18,036 nt of DNA from Promethearchaeota archaeon (GCA_016839905.1 JAEOTJ010000428.1:1-18036); one strand, 5' to 3'; shown: positions 1 to 8,378, counted from the stretch's first letter. Notes: generated from the letters alone by a model not told the origin. Translations and numbers: made by a program.

Positions 1-1
1 C

Positions 2-124
2 ACTTTCTTTCCTACTTTTAAGGACTTTCAGCGCGCTCTAATAAAATTCATCGTAAAACATAAAACATTTTCACCAGAAATTAAGACTCGTTGCAATTAT
101 GCCAAATTATTTAGTTCTTCATAA
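2..124 (+). CDS. C-terminal tail of a truncated gene, possibly a transposase
   Basis: From base 2 one plus-strand frame is open for 40 codons to a TAA at 122-124, with no start codon, so the gene begins outside the window. The tail starts TFFPTFKDFQRALIKFI and ends with an RCNYAKLFSSS-like stretch. Its base composition is clearly GC-richer than the spacer that follows (it contains CAGCGCGCT), which supports real coding. The pattern F-x-x-F-x-x-A-x-x-x-F-I followed by a basic, cysteine-containing end resembles the tail of IS630/Tc1-type DDE transposases, but no catalytic residue is in view, so this identity is a guess. It may also be a relic, since no inverted repeat is obvious after it. Confidence 0.5.
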   Translation, partial: TFFPTFKDFQRALIKFIVKHKTFSPEIKTRCNYAKLFSSS

Positions 125-200
125 ATAATTATATAATAGAGCAGTCAAATTAATCTTAAAAAACTTTTATATAGATGAAAGTAGATATTTAATACAATTT

Positions 201-238
201 TTTAAATATAATAAATAGAGTTTAAAAAAAATAAGGTG
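201..238 (+). promoter_or_regulatory. TATA box and ribosome binding site of the small membrane protein
   Basis: TTTAAATA at 201-208 is a canonical archaeal TATA box. It predicts transcription starting near 230-233. AAGGTG (233-238) then gives a ribosome binding site core, GGTG at 235-238, 7 bases before the ATG at 246. TATA box, site and start codon agree in spacing. Confidence 0.45.
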
Positions 239-245
239 TTATTTA

Positions 246-446
246 ATGGCAATGAAACCTATATACTTCCTTTCCCTAATTATCTTTTATGTAATTATGA
301 TGGTAATAGTAATAATATTACATTTACTTGATGTAATACCTGTATTTGATAGTGTAAGGGGTTGGGGTGCATTAATTGCATTACTTGCAGGAATAGGATT
401 TATGTATTTCATGGGAATAAAAAGAGTAGTAGATGATATGAGTTGA
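246..446 (+). CDS. small membrane protein with two transmembrane helices
   Basis: A 66-residue protein of unknown function. Two hydrophobic stretches are visible, about residues 5-28 (rich in I, V and M) and 40-58 (ALIALLAGIGFMYF), joined by a short loop with acidic residues (DVIPVFDSVRG). The tail KRVVDDMS is short and charged, so this is probably a hairpin in the membrane. The ATG start is supported by GGTG 7 bases upstream and by a TATA box at 201-208. A T-rich tract after the stop (486-500) could end the transcript, so the gene looks like an independent unit. I recognise no family. Confidence 0.7.
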   Translation: MAMKPIYFLSLIIFYVIMMVIVIILHLLDVIPVFDSVRGWGALIALLAGIGFMYFMGIKRVVDDMS

Positions 447-485
447 AAAATATATTACTTTCTATTTTACTTGTATAACTTCTTG

Positions 486-500
486 TTTTTTTTTCTTTTT
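486..500 (+). terminator. T-tract terminator after the small membrane protein
   Basis: Nine T, then C, then five T on the plus strand, about 40 bases after the stop at 446. Archaeal RNA polymerase terminates at such U-rich tracts without needing a stem. No convincing hairpin precedes it. Confidence 0.4.
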
Positions 501-708
501 ATTTCCTATGATTATTATTAATTAAGCTGTTTATTTGAGGATTTTATACGTATTTTACATCTTTTATGCCCTTATAAATAAATATAAAATAAATTAAAAA
601 ACCGAGCTAAAAATATTTTTTATTAATTACATAAATTTTAATAAATAGATTTTATATTAAAACAAAGTATTAGATATAAAAAAAATTAATTAAAATCAGA
701 ATAGAAAG

Positions 709-2337
709 ATGTCCGTTCATGGTAACCAATATCTCTTACCATTATTTTTAAGAAAAGATGGCATTCTACCTCCTATTAAAGGAGAGGCAGGATTAGCATT
801 AGCTTATTATCTTTTAACAAAAGATTTAAAGGAAGGTGAAAAAATTCTTTCTTTTTCGAGGTTATTATGGCCTTTTTTATCAATTCAAGGGATCATTTCA
901 ACACACATCATATTAGATGGATTGAAATTATTCTCTAAAAAAGGAAAGCTTTCAAATCCTCCAAGACAAGCATTAATTGGACATATTCTCAGAAATGTTG
1001 ACAATCGAGGGGATATTGATCAATTAAATAGAATCATTGAAGTTTTAAGTTATAAAGATTCAGAAGCAGAGGAGATTGGAGAGAGTGAGGAATCTGAGTA
1101 CCGCACGCTACAAATTGAGGGTTTAATTAATCCAGAATTCCTCCAAACATTAAAAGGATTAATGCCTCAATTAGAAAATATGCCAATAACGGGTTACATG
1201 CCTTTAGATACAACTTTATCGACGGAACAAGCTCTTAATCTATCTGAAAAATTCCGAAATATAATTACAGATATGAAGGGAAATTCCTTAAGATGGAAAA
1301 GTGTTAGCGAGCTTATTGAAAAAAATATCGAGAAATGGATTACTGAATTGAATGTACAATTAAAAGACCTAGATTCGAGATATTCATCTATTTTAGGTAA
1401 GACCGCTTCAAAAATTGATTCTGGCCAGATAAAGGAGAAAATGGAGAAACTTCAAGATAATATCGAACAATGGAAAGTAAGTGAGAAGAAGAAAGTAATA
1501 GAAAACATATTGTCATTATTTAAAAGCATTGAAAGGACTTTAGAGGAGACATTAAAAAGAAATAAGTTTTTTTGTATATCAGATACCTTAAAATCTAAAA
1601 ATATTGAAGATATCCAACCTGATTTTGAAAATCATTTTGATTTTTTAAGGGAAAAAGGAAAGGGGTTTTTGGATTTAATAGAGTCAACTTATCAAGAATA
1701 TCTTGAATATATTGCAGGTTCTACACAAATAGATATAGAAGCAGAAAATAAATTGGAGAAACGGGCTGTAGATTTAAATATTAAATTGATTGATAGAGAT
1801 AAACAATTATCTGAAGTTGAAAGAGAAAAACAAGAGAAGATTATTAAGTTAGAAAATCATAAAAATCAAATTGAAAGCTTATTTAAACAAATTACCGATA
1901 TTCTGCAAGTTAAAAGATCAAATTGCTTGCAAGAAGCTAAGGATTTAGAAAAATGGGCATTAGAAGATACTGAAGCAGAATTTTTTTCGAAACCAATTCA
2001 ATGGATGTACCTTCCATTATATGCGGTCTTTATAGAAGATGAAGATATGATGGAAGAGCGCATGAAAATTGTTTTTCCTGGATATGTTACTAAGGACTCA
2101 ATTTATAAAGAGGTTTCTGATGTATTCATTGAATTACAATCATTCCTAAATGAAAAAATAGAAGATGATATGAAAATTCGCTCAAATTTCGAGTTTTCAT
2201 GTGAAAATAATAATCTTTTAAAGGTTCCTATTATTGTAAAAAAAATTCAAAAAGGCATATCAATCCTAAGAAATCTAAAACTCCTAGATGAACAAAAAGA
2301 GAGTGAATTCAGAGAGTCTTTAAAATTAATCCAATAA
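709..2337 (+). CDS. coiled-coil protein of unknown function
   Basis: A 542-residue protein, cytosolic by appearance: no signal peptide and no clear membrane helix. The first 95 residues are the most structured, with a hydrophobic, glycine-containing region (LPLFLRKDGILPPIKGEAG, then helical stretches around residues 27-75). An acidic linker lies near 117-130 (DSEAEEIGESEESE). The rest is mostly charged helix. The best coiled coil is about residues 345-395 (NKLEKRAVDLNIKLIDRDKQ and onward), followed by a globular C-terminal part with WALED and IQWMYLPLYAVF motifs. The ATG at 709 has no ribosome binding site; GATATAAAA at about 673-681 would suit a leaderless transcript. It converges with the TPR gene at 2349, with only 11 bases between them. 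I do not recognise the family. The shape suggests a scaffold or a partner of an ATPase, but nothing in the sequence shows this. Confidence 0.8.
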   Translation: MSVHGNQYLLPLFLRKDGILPPIKGEAGLALAYYLLTKDLKEGEKILSFSRLLWPFLSIQGIISTHIILDGLKLFSKKGKLSNPPRQALIGHILRNVDNRGDIDQLNRIIEVLSYKDSEAEEIGESEESEYRTLQIEGLINPEFLQTLKGLMPQLENMPITGYMPLDTTLSTEQALNLSEKFRNIITDMKGNSLRWKSVSELIEKNIEKWITELNVQLKDLDSRYSSILGKTASKIDSGQIKEKMEKLQDNIEQWKVSEKKKVIENILSLFKSIERTLEETLKRNKFFCISDTLKSKNIEDIQPDFENHFDFLREKGKGFLDLIESTYQEYLEYIAGSTQIDIEAENKLEKRAVDLNIKLIDRDKQLSEVEREKQEKIIKLENHKNQIESLFKQITDILQVKRSNCLQEAKDLEKWALEDTEAEFFSKPIQWMYLPLYAVFIEDEDMMEERMKIVFPGYVTKDSIYKEVSDVFIELQSFLNEKIEDDMKIRSNFEFSCENNNLLKVPIIVKKIQKGISILRNLKLLDEQKESEFRESLKLIQ

Positions 2338-2348
2338 ATCTTATTACT

Positions 2349-3767
2349 TCACTCTAAGGATCTAATTTTTTCGTTTATTAATTCTGAATTGAATTGATCC
2401 TGAAGCTCGTTAAATATATCTTTAGCTCTTTTAAAATTTGATAATGCGAGTTCAATATTATTTTTTTGAATGTAAATATCTCCTATTTTGTGTAAAACTT
2501 CAGCCATTTCTTTTGAAAATTCTAGTTCTTCAAAGATAATAAGAGCTTCTTCAAAAAATCTTATGCTTTCGGACTTTTCTTCCATTAAATCCGCGTAGAT
2601 ATGAGCAATTTTAGTTTTTAATTCAGCTTTTTTAAATTCATCACCATATTTAGAGTAAATCTCCGCGCATAGTTCATAGTATTCAATTGATCTGAGATAT
2701 TCTCCTTTAAGTTCATATAGTTGTGCTAAATTCTCTAGTACGATTCCTTCATTAATACTATCCTCAACTTCAAAGGTTCTAATCGATTCCAGACTTTTTA
2801 AAAAATAATTTTCTGCTTTAATATAATCATTAAAAGCTAAATATAGTCTCCCTAAGTAAAAAATATTTTCCCATTCTAATTGAGCCTTAATTACTATCAA
2901 ACCCTGACCATCATTACTCAAATTATTAATCATTTTTATAGCTTCATTTATATATTCGTAAGCTTTGTCTGATTTATCTTCACGGAGATTGAAGTAGAAT
3001 TTACCGAGTTTTGATAATGTAATAATAGTTCCATAAATGTCTTTTTTAAGTTTAAAGTATCCTAAGTTCCTCTCTAGAATTCTTTCAATCCGGTCATTTT
3101 CCTTTAGGATAAATAAAGTATCGACTAAATTACTGGCCGTCTTCATTTCGGCTAAAATTAGATTGTTTTTCTGAGCTAATATCAGTGCTTTATTATAAAA
3201 TTCATAAGCATGTTCTATATCCTTTAAAAGATAATAAACATTACCGATATTGTTATAAACTTGGATGAGACGAGAGAAATCATTTAAGGATATGAGGGAT
3301 TCTATAGCCATTTCAAAATGATAAACTGCCGCATCAAAAAACCCAAGTTCTTCTTGAATTATCCCCATTTCATTATTTACTATAGAAATATTTAATAAAT
3401 CTTTATCATCTTGAAAAATTTTTAATGTAATTTCTAATGTTTTTAATGCCTCGGTTAATTCTCTTTTCTTATATAATAGCCCGGATTTTTTTAATAGTAA
3501 AGAACCAGGTATCGGTTCTCCACTTGTTTCTTTTTTTTCTATTTCTTTAGTTATTTCACTTAATTCCTCCTCAATTGCTTCGTCTATATAGTAATATGGT
3601 TTATGATAGAATTCTTCTCTTAACGATACTTGTTTTAAGTCATTGGAAAATGGAGATTTTATTTTTTTAGGATTTATCTCCATATTAGCTAGCAGGGGTT
3701 TACCACAATTGGCACATAATTCCCCGTTTCCTTCAATAGGATTTTTGCAATAAGGACAGGAATTCAT
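2349..3767 (-). CDS. zinc-ribbon TPR-repeat protein
   Basis: A 472-residue protein that begins with a zinc ribbon (C4-x2-C7, then C18-x2-C21, within MNSCPYCKNPIEGNGELCAN), followed by a charged linker to about residue 70. From there to the end it is a string of tetratricopeptide repeats, about nine to ten units of 34-40 residues. Typical signatures are YNNIGNVYYLLKDIEHAYEF, ENLAQLYELKGEYLRSIEYY and LHKIGDIYIQKNNIELALSN. TPR arrays of this kind form a superhelix that binds other proteins; the zinc ribbon may add a second contact. No catalytic domain is present. It lies 57 bases downstream of a second TPR gene in the same direction (3825-4703), so the two could share a transcript and act together. 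The ATG start has no ribosome binding site. Confidence 0.85.
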   Translation of the reverse strand: MNSCPYCKNPIEGNGELCANCGKPLLANMEINPKKIKSPFSNDLKQVSLREEFYHKPYYYIDEAIEEELSEITKEIEKKETSGEPIPGSLLLKKSGLLYKKRELTEALKTLEITLKIFQDDKDLLNISIVNNEMGIIQEELGFFDAAVYHFEMAIESLISLNDFSRLIQVYNNIGNVYYLLKDIEHAYEFYNKALILAQKNNLILAEMKTASNLVDTLFILKENDRIERILERNLGYFKLKKDIYGTIITLSKLGKFYFNLREDKSDKAYEYINEAIKMINNLSNDGQGLIVIKAQLEWENIFYLGRLYLAFNDYIKAENYFLKSLESIRTFEVEDSINEGIVLENLAQLYELKGEYLRSIEYYELCAEIYSKYGDEFKKAELKTKIAHIYADLMEEKSESIRFFEEALIIFEELEFSKEMAEVLHKIGDIYIQKNNIELALSNFKRAKDIFNELQDQFNSELINEKIRSLE

Positions 3768-3824
3768 TAATAATTGGTTTTATTTTGATTATTTTTTTTA
3801 ATAATATTTTTACGGTTAAAATTT

Positions 3825-4703
3825 TTATGTTTTCAATTCTTGTTTTATATCATTATCATCCAATCCAAAAGATTTTAGCAAGATTTTTAGTTGAATAATC
3901 GCATTTTTAGCATCAATTTCCTGAGCGAGTTTTAAAGCTCGGATAAATTCATTTTTGGCTTCTTTAACTTTACCTAAATAAAATAAAGTTTCACCAATAT
4001 ATCCTAAACCTTTAATTATTAATTCAGCATAATTAGAATCAATTGCTTGATTTGTTCCCTCTTTAAAAAAAATTAATGCTTTGTCATAATCACGATTTTT
4101 CTTTCCTAAAATCCCTAAATTAAAATTAGAAACTATAATTCCTTTACTATCATTAAGCTCCTTAAAAGCTGCTAGAGATTTTTTATATAATTCTTCTACA
4201 ACATCCCACTTTTCTAGCGTTTCATGAATATACACGAGATTTCCTAAACAATCTAATAGACTATAGATATCATTAGTGTCAGAACAAATTGCGCTACATT
4301 CCAAGAAAATATCACAAGCATCATCAAGATGGTTCAGTTTAATAAAACTATTACCAATCCCTTTTAAGCACATGATTAGCTCAGAAATTTGATTCCTCTC
4401 TTGATAAATTATATTAGCCTTTTTATAATGCTCAATAGCCTCATGATATTCTCCCTTCTTGAAAAATAATGTACCTAATATGCCCTGAATGGCAGCTTGA
4501 CCTAATTTATCCTTTAAGTTTTTAAAATGCTTTAGACAAGTAGAGAAATTACTTTCTGCTTCTGAAAATTGTCCAAGTTCCAATTGCAATAGAGCAAGAT
4601 CGCTTAATTCTTTAAAATAGTGAGAATCCTTACCTTCTTTTTCTAAATCCTTTAAATAACTTAATTTTTCTTTAATGATTTTTTCTATCTCTCCATTGGT
4701 CAA
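3825..4703 (-). CDS. TPR-repeat protein
   Basis: A 292-residue protein made almost entirely of tetratricopeptide repeats, about six units. Clear units include LALLQLELGQFSEAESNF, GILGTLFFKKGEYHEAIEHY, LKGIGNSFIKLNHLDDACDI and LGYIGETLFYLGKVKEAKNE. There is no zinc ribbon, signal peptide or enzyme domain, so the expected role is protein binding. The start is a TTG at 4703: upstream in frame there is no ATG or GTG before a stop at 4734-4736. This is the one TTG start in the window without a GTGA-type ribosome binding site. TTTATAAA about 20 bases upstream may be its promoter. It is divergent from amrS and sits upstream of the zinc-ribbon TPR gene on the same strand. Confidence 0.82.
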   Translation of the reverse strand: MTNGEIEKIIKEKLSYLKDLEKEGKDSHYFKELSDLALLQLELGQFSEAESNFSTCLKHFKNLKDKLGQAAIQGILGTLFFKKGEYHEAIEHYKKANIIYQERNQISELIMCLKGIGNSFIKLNHLDDACDIFLECSAICSDTNDIYSLLDCLGNLVYIHETLEKWDVVEELYKKSLAAFKELNDSKGIIVSNFNLGILGKKNRDYDKALIFFKEGTNQAIDSNYAELIIKGLGYIGETLFYLGKVKEAKNEFIRALKLAQEIDAKNAIIQLKILLKSFGLDDNDIKQELKT

Positions 4704-4773
4704 ATTAATTTCTTTTTTTTTATAAATGGAGAATTACACCTTACTCATGATTATAAGTATAAAGATTATAAGA

Positions 4774-4804
4774 ATGCATGACTAATATATGCATAATAAG
4801 TGAT
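4774..4804 (+). promoter_or_regulatory. amrS upstream region: paired ATGCAT and GTGAT ribosome binding site
   Basis: GTGAT at 4800-4804 lies 5 bases before the TTG start at 4810 and matches the archaeal 16S 3' tail, which decides that start. Two copies of the self-palindrome ATGCAT, at 4774-4779 and 4789-4794, are 15 bases apart in the short region shared with the divergent TPR gene. They could form an operator, though AT-rich DNA produces such pairs by chance. Confidence 0.35.
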
Positions 4805-4809
4805 AAGAT

Positions 4810-5877
4810 TTGAAAGTTAAAGCAAGGCTTTGGGAAAAGCTTGATGGTAAAGTAAAATGTCAAGTCTGTGCAAATGAATGTGTTATATTGCCAGGAAAGG
4901 TAGGAATTTGTAACACTCGTAAAAATTTTGATGGAGAGCTATATACTATGATTTATGGTTCTCTAATTTCTTCGGGAAGTTTAGATCCGATTGAAAAGAA
5001 GCCTCTCTATAATTTCTGGCCAGGTGCTACGGCTTATTCGATTGCCTCATTCGGTTGTTCACTTCGTTGTTCAAACTGTCAGAACTGGTCTATAAGTCAA
5101 ACTAGTCCTATTGAAAATGGAAATCGTTTGACTGAATTGACAGCAGAACAATTAGTAAAAAAGGTGGTAAAAAGCGGAGCAAAAACTTTAGCATTTACTT
5201 ATAATGAACCCCTAATTTGGCATGAATGGGTTTTAGATGTAACAAAACTTCTTAAGGAACATGAGATAAAGACAATTTTAGTTACAAATGGTTATTCAAC
5301 ATCATTAGCCACTGAGGAATTAATCGAAGTAGGGATTGATGCTGTCAACATTGATATTAAAGCAATGACAGATGATTTTTATAAGAAAATATGTGGTGTT
5401 AAATCGGTAAAACCTGTCCTTAGAACAGCAAGATCCTTCAAAAAAGGCGGAATTCATATAGAAATTACCAATTTAATCATCCCTGATTTAAATGATAGTA
5501 AAGAAGATATTGAGAAATTATGTAATTGGATTGTAGAGAATTTAGGAAAAAATACCCCAACTCATTTTTCCGCGTACCACCCGGATTATAAAGTGCCTTC
5601 CAAGAAAAGAACTCCTGCTGAAACCTTAGAACTCGCATATAATATTGCAAAGAAAGCAGGATTATATTATCCTTATGTTGGGAATATCAGACACGAGAAA
5701 GGAGGGAATACATATTGCCCAAAATGCGAACATTTATTAATAGGAAGAGCTGGATATAGTTTTACCAATATTAATATTTCCGATGATAAGAAATGCCCAA
5801 AATGCGGATATGATCTAAAAAATGACATTATCGGTGAAATAAATAAAAAATCATCCCATAGGTTTTCCTTTTTCTAA
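4810..5877 (+). CDS. amrS: AmmeMemoRadiSam system radical SAM enzyme
   Basis: A 355-residue radical SAM protein related to pyruvate formate-lyase activating enzyme. The radical SAM motif CSLRCSNC places iron-sulfur ligands at C83, C87 and C90. The N-terminal block ARLWEKLDGKVKCQVCANEC with C17, C20, C24 and C34 and the phrase YGSLISSGSLDPIEKKPLYN are hallmarks of this family. TYNEPLIWHEW and VTNGYST follow. A C-terminal zinc ribbon, C303/C306 and C329/C332, is also typical of AmrS. The family is named for its association with AMMECR1- and Memo-like proteins; neither partner gene is in this window, and the substrate is not settled to my knowledge. Start is TTG, supported by GTGAT 5 bases upstream and by the expected N-terminus. 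It stands alone on its strand and converges with a membrane protein gene. Confidence 0.93.
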   Translation: MKVKARLWEKLDGKVKCQVCANECVILPGKVGICNTRKNFDGELYTMIYGSLISSGSLDPIEKKPLYNFWPGATAYSIASFGCSLRCSNCQNWSISQTSPIENGNRLTELTAEQLVKKVVKSGAKTLAFTYNEPLIWHEWVLDVTKLLKEHEIKTILVTNGYSTSLATEELIEVGIDAVNIDIKAMTDDFYKKICGVKSVKPVLRTARSFKKGGIHIEITNLIIPDLNDSKEDIEKLCNWIVENLGKNTPTHFSAYHPDYKVPSKKRTPAETLELAYNIAKKAGLYYPYVGNIRHEKGGNTYCPKCEHLLIGRAGYSFTNINISDDKKCPKCGYDLKNDIIGEINKKSSHRFSFF

Positions 5878-5909
5878 GGATTATCGATTACCAATAGAAC
5901 AAAAAGAAA

Positions 5910-6572
5910 TTAAGGTATCATTGAAATACCAAGTACTAATAACATAAATCCTTGTATCAAGCATAATAATGCAATTATTAATGCTAATGGTGGCCATGAC
6001 AGGATCTTGCTAACGCCCATTATTCCTGCTGTCCAAAATTTTACTGTTATTGCCACGATTGCAAAAATAATAAGAAAGATGATTATTAAACCAATTTTTA
6101 GTACTCTTGCATCAATAAGTTTAATAGCGGAATCGGGAATTAAAAATAGAATAATAATGCAAACCACACTTGATACTAATACACCAATAGTACTCGCAAT
6201 AGGTAAATCATTTAATGGCTTAAAAAAAGTCAAGATACCAAGAATTATTAATAAAAAGCAAGTAAAAATATTGCGAGTATTGTTAACTTGAGCTTGATAT
6301 GCGAGACTCGGGGCTTCATTAAAAAGAAGACTACCAATACCCGCTAAAATGCTTAGGACTCCTACGATAATACCCGAAAGTGAAAGAATCTTAAGGAATT
6401 TAGTAATCGGAAAATCCCAATCTTCCACCTTCTTTTTTAAGAAGGATTTTCTTCTTACAGCCTCATGTAATGCGAAAATTATCCAGATAAAACCTAAACA
6501 AACAAGAAATAAACCCCCTAACGGAGCAAATAAGCCAGATAAACCCTTTTCCGTTATATCCTGTAAAATCAA
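5910..6572 (-). CDS. six-helix integral membrane protein of unknown function
   Basis: A 220-residue very hydrophobic protein. About six membrane helices are visible, near residues 14-37, 63-87, 102-118, 126-146, 158-178 and 195-217. A basic loop (AVRRKSFLKKKVEDW) after helix 1 is likely cytosolic. There are no conserved polar residues within helices to suggest a transporter, and I recognise no family. The start is TTG at 6572: a TGA stop is the very next codon upstream in frame, and GTGA (6579-6582) lies 6 bases before it. The PfkB kinase gene is 103 bases upstream on the same strand, so co-transcription is possible but not shown. Plus-strand frames inside it (6007-6291, 6349-6606) read as shadows. 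Confidence 0.78.
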   Translation of the reverse strand: MILQDITEKGLSGLFAPLGGLFLVCLGFIWIIFALHEAVRRKSFLKKKVEDWDFPITKFLKILSLSGIIVGVLSILAGIGSLLFNEAPSLAYQAQVNNTRNIFTCFLLIILGILTFFKPLNDLPIASTIGVLVSSVVCIIILFLIPDSAIKLIDARVLKIGLIIIFLIIFAIVAITVKFWTAGIMGVSKILSWPPLALIIALLCLIQGFMLLVLGISMIP

Positions 6573-6578
6573 TCAATC

Positions 6579-6582
6579 TCAC
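6579..6582 (-). promoter_or_regulatory. GTGA ribosome binding site deciding a TTG start
   Basis: Minus-strand GTGA lies 6 bases before the TTG at 6572 and matches the archaeal 16S 3' tail. It supports TTG as the real start, since no other start codon is available before the upstream in-frame stop. Confidence 0.45.
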
Positions 6583-6675
6583 TCTGAATTTATTATAGTA
6601 TTATGATTTATTATATTATTTTTTGTATATAAATATTTAATAGTCCATTGGTAATAATTATAAATTTTAAATTTA

Positions 6676-7869
6676 TCATGGAAAATTTGGGTTATCCTCC
6701 TCAATGTATTCCATGTAATTTTTAATGAATTGAAGTAATTCATTAATATCAGGGGAATTCCCGGTTCTTATAAAAATGGAAGTTAAGGCATTTCCCATTA
6801 GAATAGCTTCTGGAGGAGTTAATTGACATGATAATCCAACAGCAGTTCCAGAATGAAAATAATCTCCTGCTCCAGTAGTATATCTTGGCTTTGAAGTAAA
6901 TCCTTGAGTTACCCAGTAGTGATTATCTTTGGTTGTTATCGTGGCAAAATGAGGAGAATGTATGACTAAATGGGATATATTAACTTCCTGATTAATATTT
7001 TTTCCGGCTTCTACATAATCCTTAAAATCTTTTTTGCTATAATCAATCATTTTTACTCCATCTAAAGTTTTTGAGATTTTAATTGCTTCTTGATCATTTA
7101 AACTTAATATGACGGGAATCTTTTTATCGATTTTTTGTAAAATCTCTAACATTCCAAGGATGTCTTCCTTAACACGCTTTTTAATGTCAGCTAAATCCAC
7201 GAAAAACCATTTATTTTTCAGATTTTTAATCAAAGGGAAGACTTCTTTTAATAAAGAATGCCATATTTCTTCTAAATGCGGGACCAATGACCAATGACCA
7301 AATCCTAATATCTCAGATTCTTCAATCTTTTCGATGAGAGTTTCAAGCCCCACTCTTTCTAATATTAAATTCCAATTAATATTGAGGATATTCTCAAAAT
7401 CAGTTAACATTATCTTACCATCGTTGAATTCTAACCCAACCGTCTCTCCGGGGTTAGCAAATGAAATGGCATTAATATTTTCCTTATCCGTAATGGATTT
7501 GAAATTATCATCAATTTCAGGGAATCCCATAGCAGCAATCAAATTAACTTTAATACCTAGCCCATTAATTGCCTTGCAACTATTTGGAGCAAAGCCACCC
7601 GAGATTTTTCTTTTCAGAATCCTCTCTACATTTGCAGAACTACCCGCAACGTTCATAAGTAATTCGCTAAAAGTGCTCATACTATCCATTTTCGTCCAAC
7701 TTGTTGCATTCTCTCGTGTTTGACAAATAGAATAAAGTGAATCAACATAACCATCAACACCAAGAAAACTAGTTTTTTTAGACAAATTTTGCTTTAAGGA
7801 TTTCAATTTCTGATTAATAGATTCATGAGTTTCAATAGTAACATCGTAATCATTTAGTTTTTCAAGCAT
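6676..7869 (-). CDS. PfkB/ribokinase-family carbohydrate or nucleoside kinase
   Basis: A 397-residue protein of the PfkB superfamily, which phosphorylates a sugar or nucleoside hydroxyl using ATP or, in some archaea, ADP. The N-terminal signature region is FLGVDGYVDSLY then GGFAPNSCKAINGLGIKVNL with IAAMG. The C-terminal signature is YTTGAGDYFHSGTAVGL, in which the GAGD aspartate is the catalytic base. At 397 residues it is longer than typical ribokinases (about 300), with an N-terminal extension of about 35 residues and an insertion around residues 160-230. The substrate cannot be told from sequence. The ATG start fits the family and is divergent from the response regulator at 7995. It has no ribosome binding site, so it may be leaderless or have a short leader. 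Frames on the plus strand over it (7109-7297, 7334-7723) are shadows. Confidence 0.85.
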   Translation of the reverse strand: MLEKLNDYDVTIETHESINQKLKSLKQNLSKKTSFLGVDGYVDSLYSICQTRENATSWTKMDSMSTFSELLMNVAGSSANVERILKRKISGGFAPNSCKAINGLGIKVNLIAAMGFPEIDDNFKSITDKENINAISFANPGETVGLEFNDGKIMLTDFENILNINWNLILERVGLETLIEKIEESEILGFGHWSLVPHLEEIWHSLLKEVFPLIKNLKNKWFFVDLADIKKRVKEDILGMLEILQKIDKKIPVILSLNDQEAIKISKTLDGVKMIDYSKKDFKDYVEAGKNINQEVNISHLVIHSPHFATITTKDNHYWVTQGFTSKPRYTTGAGDYFHSGTAVGLSCQLTPPEAILMGNALTSIFIRTGNSPDINELLQFIKNYMEYIEEDNPNFP

Positions 7870-7962
7870 TTTTTCAGATTAAAAATTATACTTATTTTCG
7901 AGATTAATATTATTAATATGTTTTTTAAAAGTTAATATTTAAATAGGTTTTCTTATGTTTCC

Positions 7963-7970
7963 TTTAAAAG
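7963..7970 (+). promoter_or_regulatory. TATA box of the receiver-domain gene
   Basis: TTTAAAAG is centred about 28 bases before the ATG at 7995, exactly where an archaeal TATA box sits for a leaderless transcript. No ribosome binding site lies between them (the leader is A10 then GATAT), which is consistent. Confidence 0.45.
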
Positions 7971-7994
7971 TATTGATTTAAAAAAAAAAGATAT

Positions 7995-8375
7995 ATGTCA
8001 AATGTGAAAAAATTAGGAGATCTCATTGTCGATGATGCTCTTTTTATTAGAGTAAAGATAAAAAAGATATTAAATAAGATTACTAATGTTGAAGTCGTTG
8101 GAGAAGCTTCAAATGGTTCAGAAGCCGTATATTTATATAAGAAATTAAAGCCAGGATTAGTCACTATGGACTTAGTCATGCCTGATAAAGGTGGAATTGA
8201 TGCCATAGAGGAGATTCTTAAATTTGATAAAGGCGCGAATATTGTGGTTGTAAGTGCTTTAGGTCAAGAAGAACTCATATTAGAGGCGACTGAAAAAGGA
8301 GCAAAAGATTTCATACGAAAACCTTTTGAAGATGAAGATTTTACAAATGTCATAAAGAATTTTATAACAGCATAA
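7995..8375 (+). CDS. single-domain CheY-like response regulator
   Basis: A 126-residue protein that is a complete receiver domain and nothing more. Acidic pocket residues D13 and D14 (LIVDDALF), phosphoacceptor D59 (VTMDLVMPD), the conserved S87 (VVVSALG) and K109-P110 (FIRKPF) are all present, so it should accept a phosphoryl group. There is no DNA-binding output domain, so it is expected to signal by protein contact, as CheY does, or to relay phosphate. No histidine kinase or chemotaxis gene is in the window. The gene is divergent from the PfkB kinase and has its own well-placed TATA box at 7963-7970 with no ribosome binding site, so it is probably translated from a leaderless mRNA. The antisense frame at 7964-8206 is a shadow. 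Confidence 0.92.
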   Translation: MSNVKKLGDLIVDDALFIRVKIKKILNKITNVEVVGEASNGSEAVYLYKKLKPGLVTMDLVMPDKGGIDAIEEILKFDKGANIVVVSALGQEELILEATEKGAKDFIRKPFEDEDFTNVIKNFITA

Positions 8376-8378
8376 GAT

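Noticed and set aside
4810..5877. Pyruvate formate-lyase activating enzyme annotation
   Set aside because: The N-terminal cysteine block and C-terminal zinc ribbon point to the AmrS family, and no formate-lyase gene is nearby.
6007..6606. Two plus-strand frames of 94 and 85 codons
   Set aside because: Both are antisense shadows of the six-helix membrane protein.
6661..6675. Near-palindrome TAAATTTTAAATTTA after the PfkB gene
   Set aside because: Pure A/T runs of this kind are expected in this composition and give no stable stem.
7109..7723. Plus-strand frames of 62 and 129 codons
   Set aside because: Antisense to the PfkB kinase, whose signature motifs are on the minus strand.
7964..8206. 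Minus-strand frame of 80 codons
   Set aside because: It is antisense to the receiver-domain gene, which has all catalytic residues; the antisense product is low-complexity.
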